Assembly: GCA_964585635.1 (NCBI GenBank) | Contig: CAZPEV010000076.1 | Span: 1 to 14,307, forward strand | Length of the DNA: 14,307 bases | Source of the DNA: CAZPEV01 sp964585635 | GTDB lineage: Bacteria; Zixibacteria; MSB-5A5; GN15; JAAZOE01 | Reading direction: 5' to 3' | Shown: piece after piece, positions 8,286-14,307 of the stretch | Layout of the letters: every line of letters begins with the position of its first letter | How positions within the stretch are numbered: the first letter of the stretch is position 1 | Notes under the pieces: model-generated | What the model saw: the letters and a program-made list of their open reading frames with translations, nothing else | Databases searched by the model: none | Told to the model about the DNA's origin: nothing | Made by a program: the position numbers and the translations under genes

Positions 8286-8328
8286 GAGTCCAAAGCCGAT
8301 CTAAAGACCTTTGGCTCCACAATCGGCT
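8286..8328. repeat. Interlocked hairpins (possible pseudoknot or regulatory DNA)
   Basis: GAG-T-CCAAAG (8286-8295) pairs with CTTTGGCTC (8309-8317), 9 bp with one bulged T. AGCCGAT (8294-8300), which begins in the first arm and extends into the loop, is complementary to ATCGGCT (8322-8328). The loop part CCGAT can pair with ATCGG while the first stem is formed, giving a pseudoknot-like arrangement, or the two stems can exclude one another. If transcribed rightward it would need a promoter upstream of the one proposed at 8436. It could also be a protein-binding site. Confidence 0.35.
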
Positions 8329-8435
8329 GTTTCAACGACGACAAATGATCCGCAACGGCCTCAGAGATAGTGCAAATCCCTGCACATCGCCTGCATGACG
8401 TTGATATATAAATGCATGAGACAACCGCTCGACTC

Positions 8436-8463
8436 TTGATTTCCTCCGGCCAAACGATATATT
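8436..8463 (+). promoter_or_regulatory. Candidate sigma-70 promoter for the aroF-men genes
   Basis: TTGATT (8436-8441) as -35 and TATATT (8458-8463) as -10, with a 16-nt spacer. Transcription would start near 8470, leaving a leader of about 110 nt before the aroF ATG. Both boxes differ slightly from consensus and the region is AT-rich, so a chance match is possible. Confidence 0.4.
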
Positions 8464-8579
8464 CCGCCCATAACCATTGAGAGGTTTGCGTACGGAAACT
8501 ACGATGGCTGGCTTGGATGTTCAGACCATTTTGGGAATAGTAGGTACTCCGGGCTTCGGAAATTGCCGGGGAATAGCCG

Positions 8580-9554
8580 ATGATCTATAGCTTCGGACTT
8601 GACAGTCCCGCCTTCGCCGAGTTTGTCAAGATTCTGTCTGATCGGCAGTGCGACTATGAGGTAATCCGGCGGGACAAAATCGTCGTCCGGTTGTTTGGCC
8701 GGGTTGATGATTCCCTGCGGCAGCGTCTTGACCAGATATCGGAGCGGTCGGGTAAGCTGGTACTAAAACACGAGGATGAGGCACCTCGATCAGAGGAAAT
8801 GAATATATCCGGGACGAAGATGATCATCGCGGGACCCTGCGCGATCGAATCGGAAGAGCAGATCGAGCAAATCGCCCGTTTCCTGTCCCGTTTAGGGGTA
8901 CGGTATCTTCGCGGTGGAGCCTTTAAACCGCGCACGAACTGCGAATCGTTCCAGGGGCTGGGCCGAACCGGATTACGCCTTATGGCCGATACGGCTGCGC
9001 GGCATGGGATGAAGGTGGTGACCGAAATGATGGATCGCTCGCAGTTGGACGACGTGGCTGAGCATGCCGATATCATCCAGGTCGGCTCTAGGAATATGTT
9101 CAACTATTCCCTTCTGACAGCCCTCGGCGCGGTGGACAGGCCGGTCCTGCTCAAACGGGGGATGGCGGCAACCATCGACGAATGGGTGCATGCCGCCGAC
9201 TATATCAGGAGAGGGGGAAACGAAAACATTATTCTATGCGAGCGCGGCATCCGCACCTATGAGCCTCGCACCCGTTTTACTCTGGATATTCTGGCGATTC
9301 CTTTGGCCAAACGGCTGACCGGTCTGCCGGTCATAGCCGATGTTTCGCACGCCGCCGGCGATCGGTCGCTGGTTCCGCCGCTGATCCGTGCCGCCCTGGC
9401 AGGCGGCGCCGATGGGATTATGGTCGAGGTCCATCCCGATCCCGACCGGGCCCTTTCCGACGGCCGCCAGTCGCTTACTCTGGATGGGTTCGAAACGCTC
9501 TATCATGAACTGGCCGATGCCGGGCTGCTGGAATCATCCGCCGGCAAGCCCTGA
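8580..9554 (+). CDS. aroF: 3-deoxy-7-phosphoheptulonate synthase (DAHP synthase, type I-beta)
   Basis: 324 aa, cytoplasmic. It condenses phosphoenolpyruvate and erythrose-4-phosphate to DAHP, the first step of the shikimate pathway to chorismate. Motifs in order: AGPCAIES at 84-91, GAFKPRT at 113-119, GSRNMFNYSLL at 169-179, LLKRGMAATIDEW at 190-202, DVSHAAGD at 254-261, EVHPDP at 283-288, ALSDGRQSL at 291-299. The four metal ligands of the family are present (C87, H257, E283, D294), with the same spacing as in the Thermotoga enzyme. Residues 1 to about 65 resemble the ferredoxin-like N-terminal domain that gives feedback inhibition by aromatic amino acids in I-beta enzymes, though it is about 15 residues shorter than in Thermotoga, so allostery is uncertain. 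The start ATG has GGGGAATAG just upstream. menF follows after 34 nt on the same strand; the placement suggests chorismate supply tied to menaquinone synthesis. Confidence 0.93.
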   Translation: MIYSFGLDSPAFAEFVKILSDRQCDYEVIRRDKIVVRLFGRVDDSLRQRLDQISERSGKLVLKHEDEAPRSEEMNISGTKMIIAGPCAIESEEQIEQIARFLSRLGVRYLRGGAFKPRTNCESFQGLGRTGLRLMADTAARHGMKVVTEMMDRSQLDDVAEHADIIQVGSRNMFNYSLLTALGAVDRPVLLKRGMAATIDEWVHAADYIRRGGNENIILCERGIRTYEPRTRFTLDILAIPLAKRLTGLPVIADVSHAAGDRSLVPPLIRAALAGGADGIMVEVHPDPDRALSDGRQSLTLDGFETLYHELADAGLLESSAGKP

Positions 9555-9588
9555 ACGGGCCTGATTCACCTGAGGAAGAGGCGGCCCG

Positions 9589-10965
9589 ATGGCACATACG
9601 ACGGCGATGCCGACCGCTGCTGACCTGACCAAATTAATTTCGTTATGTCGTCAGCGCCGGATGACCCTTCCCATCATCATGGAGTTTCCCCTGCGTCCTG
9701 TCGATCCCCTGACCTGGTTGAGCTGCCAGAAGGCCGAGCAGCGCTACTACCTTCGCGACCGGGAGGATCAATTCGAAAGCGCCGGAATCGGCAGGGGATA
9801 TTATCTCAGCGGGAATCGCGACAAATCGTCCATCAGCCGGGCAACGCNNNNNNNNNNGGTAATGTCGATCCTGGCCGACTCCCCGCTGCTGTTTCTGTAC
9901 GGCCGCCGGTTTGCCGATTCCGCCGCGGTCGATCCCGCATGGGCCGAATTCGATCCCGACGTCTGCCTTATTCCCGAATGGATGATTCTCCGGCGCGGCA
10001 GCGAGTATTCCGCCCGATATTGCCTTTCGGTTACGGCTGACTCGGATACCACCGAATTGCATCGCCGTATGCCATCGTCGTCAGAGGCGTTGCCGATATC
10101 TGTCGCCACATCTATACAGGGCGTCATCCCCTCTTCGGCGGCATTCTCTCAGTATCCCGATATCGTCGATTGGCGTCGAAATATCGACGAAACACTTCGG
10201 GCGATAGCCCACCGAGGGGTCGAGAAAGTAGTCCTGGCCCGCAAGACGGTATATCAATTCGAAGACAAGATCGACCCGATCGGCCTCTTTGCCGCCCTGC
10301 TGCCGCGCCACCAGAAAAGCTATGCCATATTCTGGCAGCCAGTGCCCGACCGCACCTGGGTATCATTTTCCCCGGAACGGCTCTACCGCCGATCGCGCGC
10401 CATCGTCGAAATCGACGCTCTATCATCAACCGTCCCGCGCGGACAGAACGCCGGCGAGGATCTGCTGCTCGAAAATCAGCTTCGCACCAGCGATAAGCAA
10501 CAGCGCGAGCATCGTCACGTAATCGACAGCGTCATCAACGCCCTGGCCCTGTTGTGTCATTGCCCTGCCTCATCGTCCGAAACCATGGTGTTGAAGCTCG
10601 ACCGTGTGCAACACCTCTGGACCCGATTGACGGGCGATCTGCGGGATGATGTCGATGACGATCAGATTCTGGCCGCGTTGCATCCGACAGCGGCCGTCGG
10701 CGGCGCCCCCCGCCAAGCGGCGCTTGAAATGATTCGCCGATTGGAACCGTTCGACCGCGGATGGTACGCCGGTCCCATCGGGTACATAACGGGGAACGAG
10801 GCTGAGTTCGCGGTCGGCATCCGTTCCTGTCTGATCAGCGACCACAGCGTCTCCGTCTTTTCCGGCGCGGGGATTGTGGCGGGATCGAACCCGGAAGCAG
10901 AGTGGCGGGAATTGGACAGCAAAGATATCCTGCGGCCGCCGATGGCCGTGCAGAAGGGGACATGA
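9589..10965 (+). CDS. menF: Isochorismate synthase MenF
   Basis: About 458 aa as read (the gap length is uncertain). It isomerises chorismate to isochorismate, the entry to menaquinone synthesis. The C-terminal two thirds is a chorismate-binding domain: VEKVVLARK at 211-219 with the catalytic lysine K213, SPERLYR at 261-267, KQQREHRHV at 303-311, HLWTRLTGDL at 342-351, HPTAAVGG at 365-372, EPFDRGWYAGPIG at 386-398, FAVGIRS at 407-413, and NPEAEWRE at 434-441 with metal-binding glutamates. Identification as MenF, not an anthranilate or salicylate enzyme, rests on these motifs and on menD directly downstream. Odd: the usual AGT before PRG reads SST (LSSTVPRG, 278-285). The N run at 9848-9857 falls in the less conserved N-terminal half; the frame happens to agree on both sides, but about 10-15 residues may be missing there compared with relatives. 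Start ATG with GAGGAAGAGG about 7 nt upstream. The stop overlaps the menD start (ATGA). Confidence 0.9.
   Translation: MAHTTAMPTAADLTKLISLCRQRRMTLPIIMEFPLRPVDPLTWLSCQKAEQRYYLRDREDQFESAGIGRGYYLSGNRDKSSISRATXXXXVMSILADSPLLFLYGRRFADSAAVDPAWAEFDPDVCLIPEWMILRRGSEYSARYCLSVTADSDTTELHRRMPSSSEALPISVATSIQGVIPSSAAFSQYPDIVDWRRNIDETLRAIAHRGVEKVVLARKTVYQFEDKIDPIGLFAALLPRHQKSYAIFWQPVPDRTWVSFSPERLYRRSRAIVEIDALSSTVPRGQNAGEDLLLENQLRTSDKQQREHRHVIDSVINALALLCHCPASSSETMVLKLDRVQHLWTRLTGDLRDDVDDDQILAALHPTAAVGGAPRQAALEMIRRLEPFDRGWYAGPIGYITGNEAEFAVGIRSCLISDHSVSVFSGAGIVAGSNPEAEWRELDSKDILRPPMAVQKGT
9848..9857. other. Assembly gap (10 N) inside menF
   Basis: Ten Ns. Reading frame is the same on both sides, but the domain spacing suggests that sequence may be missing. 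The length is probably a placeholder. Confidence 0.95.
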
Positions 10966-12701
10966 CGGCGCCCAATATCAACCTCTTTTTTGCGCATCTG
11001 ATCGCCGATTATCTCGTGCGCCGGGGAATCGTATCATTTTGCCTTGCGCCCGGTTCGAGGTCCGCCCCGCTGGCGATAGCGGCCGGAGAACAGGCTAGGG
11101 CGAAGGTACGGGTAATTATCGACGAACGGGCGGCCGGGTACTTCGCTGTCGGGTATGCGCGAGCGACCGGAAATCCGGCGGCCGTCATCTGCACCTCCGG
11201 CACCGCCGCGGCTAATCTTTATCCGGCGGTGGTGGAGGCCTATCACTCTCGTCTGCCGCTGATTCTCTTGACCGCCGACCGTCCCGAGGAATTGCAGCGG
11301 TGCGGCGCCAATCAAACTATCGATCAAAGGCATCTGTTCGGGCAGTTTGTCGGCGGCGAAATGACCCTTTCGGCGCCGGACGATCACCTGGAAGCATCCG
11401 CACTGTTGGATCAGCTACAATCTCTCTTTCGCTCCCTGCCGGCCGGGCCAATTCACCTCAATTGCCGCTTTCGGGAACCACTGGCGCCGGAGCAGCAATC
11501 ATTCGACTCCGGCCGCCTACAAGAGCAAGTCGACCGGTGGTACGCCGGTCGGAACTTGGATGCGGCCGACGAGATTCCGCCGGACATATCCGTTGCCGTG
11601 CGGGACCTGGCTGACCGGATAAGACGGGCGCGGCACGGCATAATCGTGGCCGGCCCGCAGTGGCCGCTCTCCAAGACGCCCAATCTGGCCGATCTGAGCC
11701 AGGCCCTTGGCTGGCCGATTATCGCCGATGTCCTGTCGCAGCAGCGTGCTCCGGATCGACTCAATTTCTGCCGACGGTATGACCTGTATCTGGACATTCC
11801 GGAGATTGCCGACCACCTGCCCGTAGACTTGGTCTTTCACGTCGGCGGTTTGCCGACTTCGAAGCGGCTCAATGAATTTCTGCGGCGTCACAAAGGGATC
11901 GAATATATCAAAATCCAGGACCATGACCGTACCATCGATCCGGATCATCTCGAAACGGTGCGGATCGTAACCGACCCCGATAGCTTGATAACGGCCCTGA
12001 CAGCTTCGATGAAGAGACATCCCGCCTCCAGCGATCACCTTCAGTGGCATGAAGTTGAGACGCGAACAGATGAATCGCTGGCCTCGATCGCCGCTACCTC
12101 CCGCCTGACCGAGCCGGCGGTGGCGGCGATGATCGGCCGACTGATCGGCGAAGAAGAGGCGCTGTATCTGTCCAACAGCATGCCGGTGCGCGATGCCGAC
12201 TGTTTCATGGCTCTTCATTCCAAAGATGTCATGGTCGGCTGTAACCGCGGTGTCGGAATCGACGGGGTCCTGGCCTCGGCCGGCGGCTTTGCCGCGGGTT
12301 GCAGGCGACCGACCACTCTCCTGATTGGTGATCTGGCGCTTATGCATGATCTGAATTCCATGGCCCTGGTTTCGCAATCGGAGGACCCGATTATCGTCGT
12401 CGTTCTCAACAACAACGGCGGCGGCATCTTTCACTTCCTGCCGATTTCACGGTTCGAGACGGTCTTTGAACCTTATTTCGGGACGCCGCACAACTTGACC
12501 TTCGAACGCGCCGCCGAGATGTTCAACCTGCCGTATGCGCGGCCAACCAGCGGGGATGAACTCGCCGCCGTTTATCGCCGAGCCAGGGAAAATCATCAAT
12601 CGCTGGTGATCGAAATCATCACCGACCGCCGTGCCAACGTCGAGGAACATCAACGCCTTCGGGATGGCGTGCGACGGCGGCTGACCCAAAACCAGGGGTA
12701 A
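10962..12701 (+). CDS. menD: 2-succinyl-5-enolpyruvyl-6-hydroxy-3-cyclohexene-1-carboxylate synthase MenD
   Basis: 579 aa, thiamine-diphosphate enzyme that joins isochorismate and 2-oxoglutarate with loss of CO2 to give SEPHCHC. Seen: APGSRSAPLA at 29-38; IDERAAGYFAVGYA at 53-66, with E55 matching the catalytic glutamate of the E. coli enzyme; CTSGTAAANLYPAVVEA at 77-93; LTADRPEEL at 103-111; NQTIDQ at 117-122; CNRGVGIDG in the C-terminal part; and the diphosphate/Mg2+ region GDLALMHDLNS followed by NNNGGGIF (about 455-490). All three domains of the family are present at normal length. The start is the ATG at 10962 that shares bases with the menF stop (ATGA), not the longer open frame beginning at 10902, which would overlap menF by 64 nt and add 20 residues foreign to the family. 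menH follows 5 nt after the stop, so the two are probably translated together. Confidence 0.95.
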   Translation: MTAPNINLFFAHLIADYLVRRGIVSFCLAPGSRSAPLAIAAGEQARAKVRVIIDERAAGYFAVGYARATGNPAAVICTSGTAAANLYPAVVEAYHSRLPLILLTADRPEELQRCGANQTIDQRHLFGQFVGGEMTLSAPDDHLEASALLDQLQSLFRSLPAGPIHLNCRFREPLAPEQQSFDSGRLQEQVDRWYAGRNLDAADEIPPDISVAVRDLADRIRRARHGIIVAGPQWPLSKTPNLADLSQALGWPIIADVLSQQRAPDRLNFCRRYDLYLDIPEIADHLPVDLVFHVGGLPTSKRLNEFLRRHKGIEYIKIQDHDRTIDPDHLETVRIVTDPDSLITALTASMKRHPASSDHLQWHEVETRTDESLASIAATSRLTEPAVAAMIGRLIGEEEALYLSNSMPVRDADCFMALHSKDVMVGCNRGVGIDGVLASAGGFAAGCRRPTTLLIGDLALMHDLNSMALVSQSEDPIIVVVLNNNGGGIFHFLPISRFETVFEPYFGTPHNLTFERAAEMFNLPYARPTSGDELAAVYRRARENHQSLVIEIITDRRANVEEHQRLRDGVRRRLTQNQG

Positions 12702-12706
12702 TACAG

Positions 12707-13507
12707 ATGCCGGGATGCATCAATAAATGGCACCACCATTCGGCCGGCGAGCCGCCCCTTCCGCCGGTTCTCTTTCTTCATGGTTTTATGGGGAGCGGGC
12801 GGGTCTGGCTGCCGACCATGAATCAACTGGCCGGACAAGTATTCGCCATCGCCCCCGACCTTCCCGGCCATGGTCAAACCGAGGCCGACCTGGAGCTGCT
12901 TGATTTCGACACCTTGGCCTCAGACCTGCTTGACCTGTGCGACCGCCACTTCGACCGGCCGCCGGTCATGGTCGGCTATTCGCTCGGCGGGCGGGTGGCG
13001 CTGTATGCCGCTCTGAAGTATCCCGATCGCTTCTCGGCGCTGGTGCTGGAATCGAGCAGTGCCGGAATCGAGGCTGAGAGCGAGCGGCAGCAGCGATTGG
13101 TGCAGGACATGCTAACGGCGGACCGGCTGCGCTCGACCGACATGGTCTCCTTTCTGACCGAATGGTACAAGCAGCCCCTGTTTGCCCATCTCTCGAGGGA
13201 AACGGTAGCCGGGATTATTCAGAAGAAAAGCGGCGGCAATCGCCATCATTTGGCCGAAGTCGTCGTGCATCTGTCGCCGGGCCGGCAACCATCTTTGTGG
13301 GACCGGCTGCCGCAATGGACCAAGCCGATCCTGATCATGGCCGGCGCCTTGGACACGAAATACAGCCAAACGGCTCAGCGGATGGCCGAGTATATGCCGC
13401 AGGCGCAGCTTGAGATCATCCCGGAGGCCGGGCATATCGTCCATTTGGAGAATAACCGGGCTTTCGTTGCGGCCTTGAAATCGTTTCTCGCGACGTGTAT
13501 CTTGTAA
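12707..13507 (+). CDS. menH: SHCHC synthase MenH (alpha/beta hydrolase)
   Basis: 266 aa. It removes pyruvate from SEPHCHC to form 2-succinyl-6-hydroxy-2,4-cyclohexadiene-1-carboxylate. Alpha/beta-hydrolase features: LFLHGFMGSG at 22-31 (oxyanion-hole HG), DLPGHGQT at 51-58, nucleophile elbow GYSLGGR at 90-96 (S92), acid D216 in GALDTKYS, and H243 in AGHIVHLEN. The spacing of the triad and R96 (next to the elbow, as R90 in E. coli MenH) fits MenH better than a generic hydrolase, and the position between menD and menB settles it. AGGGG at 12693-12697 lies about 9 nt before the ATG and overlaps the menD end. The gap to menB is 29 nt. Confidence 0.9.
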   Translation: MPGCINKWHHHSAGEPPLPPVLFLHGFMGSGRVWLPTMNQLAGQVFAIAPDLPGHGQTEADLELLDFDTLASDLLDLCDRHFDRPPVMVGYSLGGRVALYAALKYPDRFSALVLESSSAGIEAESERQQRLVQDMLTADRLRSTDMVSFLTEWYKQPLFAHLSRETVAGIIQKKSGGNRHHLAEVVVHLSPGRQPSLWDRLPQWTKPILIMAGALDTKYSQTAQRMAEYMPQAQLEIIPEAGHIVHLENNRAFVAALKSFLATCIL

Positions 13508-13522
13508 AAACGGAAGAATTTG

Positions 13523-13530
13523 AAAAGGAG
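13523..13530 (+). promoter_or_regulatory. Ribosome binding site of menB
   Basis: AAAAGGAG ends 6 nt before the ATG at 13537. It is the strongest Shine-Dalgarno sequence in the men genes and fixes the menB start, which has no upstream in-frame alternative of the right family. Confidence 0.75.
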
Positions 13531-13536
13531 CAGACC

Positions 13537-14307
13537 ATGCCGGTCGCCTGGAAAACCGCAGGGAAATTTCAGGATATTCTTTACCATAAGGCCGAGGGGA
13601 TCGCCAAGATCACGATCAACCGTCCCGAAGTGCGCAATGCCTTCCGACCGTTGACGGTAATGGAGATGTCGCAGGCGCTGGCCGACGCCCGCGAGGACGC
13701 CGACATCGGCGTCGTGATCCTGACCGGCCAGGGAAAAGAAGCCTTCTGCTCCGGCGGGGATCAGAAGATCCGGGGCGAGGCCGGATATGTCGATGACCAG
13801 GGGGTACATCGGCTGAACGTGCTGGATCTGCAACGTCACATCCGCACGCTGCCGAAGCCGGTGATCGCCATGGTCGCCGGATATGCCATCGGTGGCGGCC
13901 AGGTCCTGCATCTGATGTGCGATCTGACCATCGCCGCCGACAACGCCCGCTTCGGGCAAACCGGCCCGCGCGTGGGATCATTTGATGGCGGGTATGGATC
14001 GAGCTACCTGGCCCGCGTCGTCGGTCAAAAGAAGGCGCGCGAGATCTGGTTCCTGTGCCGTCGGTACACCGCCCAGGAAGCGCTGGCGATGGGTCTGATC
14101 AACACGATCGTTCCGTACGAGCGCCTGGAAGATGAAACCATCCAGTGGTGCCGCGAGATTTTGGCCAACAGTCCCATCGCGATCCGCTGCCTGAAGGCGG
14201 CCCTCAACGCCGATTGCGACGGCCAAGCCGGGCTGCAGGAGCTGGCCGGCAACGCCACCATGTTGTTTTATATGACTGCGGAAGGACAGGAGGGACGGAA
14301 AGCCTTT
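13537..14307 (+). CDS. menB: 1,4-dihydroxy-2-naphthoyl-CoA synthase MenB, 3' end outside window
   Basis: 257 codons are present and the frame is still open at the window end; relatives are about 270-285 aa, so only the last 15-25 residues are missing. It is a crotonase-fold enzyme that cyclises o-succinylbenzoyl-CoA to DHNA-CoA. Seen: NRPEVRNAFRP at 28-38, FCSGGDQ at 70-76 (oxyanion hole), AGYAIGGGQVLH at 114-125, QTGPRVGSFDGGYGSSYLAR at 141-160, and REIWFLCRRY at 168-177. The glycine in QTG (G143) and W171 match the bicarbonate-binding site of type I MenB (E. coli G156 and W184); type II enzymes carry Asp in place of this glycine. This predicts a bicarbonate-dependent enzyme. menC and menE, needed between MenH and MenB, are not in the window and may lie downstream. 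Confidence 0.95.
   Translation, partial: MPVAWKTAGKFQDILYHKAEGIAKITINRPEVRNAFRPLTVMEMSQALADAREDADIGVVILTGQGKEAFCSGGDQKIRGEAGYVDDQGVHRLNVLDLQRHIRTLPKPVIAMVAGYAIGGGQVLHLMCDLTIAADNARFGQTGPRVGSFDGGYGSSYLARVVGQKKAREIWFLCRRYTAQEALAMGLINTIVPYERLEDETIQWCREILANSPIAIRCLKAALNADCDGQAGLQELAGNATMLFYMTAEGQEGRKAF

Larger units (their letters stand above)
7971..8579. other. 609-nt divergent intergenic region
   Basis: No convincing gene is seen in this stretch between the PEP-CTERM gene and aroF. It is visibly more AT-rich than its surroundings. It holds the candidate sigma-54 promoter (8029-8042), the inverted repeat at 8061-8081, an interlocked hairpin pair at 8286-8328, a candidate sigma-70 promoter at 8436-8463, and a 28-codon open frame at 8504-8590 overlapping the aroF start. 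GGGAATAG occurs twice near its right end (8533-8540 and 8569-8576), the second copy next to the aroF start. About 8090-8280 shows nothing I can name. Confidence 0.6.

Noticed and set aside
8195..8398. 67-codon frame in the intergenic region
   Set aside because: TTG start, no ribosome binding site that I can see, and a translation without family resemblance; it also contains the interlocked hairpins.
10902..10961. Upstream extension of menD
   Set aside because: The extra 20 residues overlap menF and do not resemble MenD N-termini; the ATGA overlap at 10962 gives the normal start.
11517..12434. 305-codon minus-strand open frame inside menD
   Set aside because: Antisense to clearly conserved MenD coding sequence; its translation shows no domain.
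1..14307. CRISPR arrays, insertion sequences, phage or defence genes
   Set aside because: No regularly spaced direct repeats, no transposase or integrase motifs, and the gene content is housekeeping on both sides.

Overview
The window is about 14.3 kb of GC-rich bacterial DNA. It contains three runs of exactly ten Ns (240-249, 3963-3972, 9848-9857), each inside a gene, so it is probably a scaffold from a draft or metagenome assembly. The gene content is mostly chromosomal and housekeeping: menaquinone biosynthesis, DAHP synthase, an ABC-F ATPase, a BatA-type von Willebrand protein, ComB and one PEP-CTERM protein. I see no rRNA, tRNA, CRISPR array, transposase, integrase or phage gene. The mix suggests a Gram-negative, exosortase-bearing, menaquinone-using bacterium. 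A lineage near the FCB group (for example Zixibacteria-like) would fit, but that is inference from gene content only.

Left block (1-7054, all plus strand). The 3' part of comB (2-phosphosulfolactate phosphatase) is interrupted by an assembly gap and an in-frame stop. A compact gene run follows. It starts with a secreted peptidase-MA-like/TPR protein that has lost the zinc-binding HExxH motif. Next come a membrane-anchored BatA/VWA protein split by an N gap, an ABC-F ATPase 2 nt downstream, and a flavodoxin-fold NAD(P)H:FMN oxidoreductase-type protein overlapping the ABC-F gene by 8 nt.

Middle (7055-8579). A single minus-strand PEP-CTERM protein gene converges on the left block. It has a good rho-independent terminator on its own strand and a candidate sigma-54 (-24/-12) promoter upstream. 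The 609-nt divergent intergenic region is visibly more AT-rich. It also holds an inverted repeat, an interlocked hairpin pair and a candidate sigma-70 promoter facing right.

Right block (8580-14307, all plus strand). Type I-beta DAHP synthase (aroF) is followed by menF, menD, menH and menB. The genes are closely packed, with an ATGA overlap between menF and menD. Together they run from the first step of the shikimate pathway to the branch from chorismate into menaquinone: chorismate to isochorismate (MenF), SEPHCHC (MenD), SHCHC (MenH), and later DHNA-CoA (MenB). MenC and MenE are not in the window and may lie to the right, where menB runs off the end. A DAHP synthase at the head of a men operon would let the cell co-induce chorismate supply with quinone synthesis. 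I found no clearly new multi-gene system. The most interesting items are the sigma-54/PEP-CTERM unit, the aroF-men arrangement and the catalytically dead peptidase-TPR protein.
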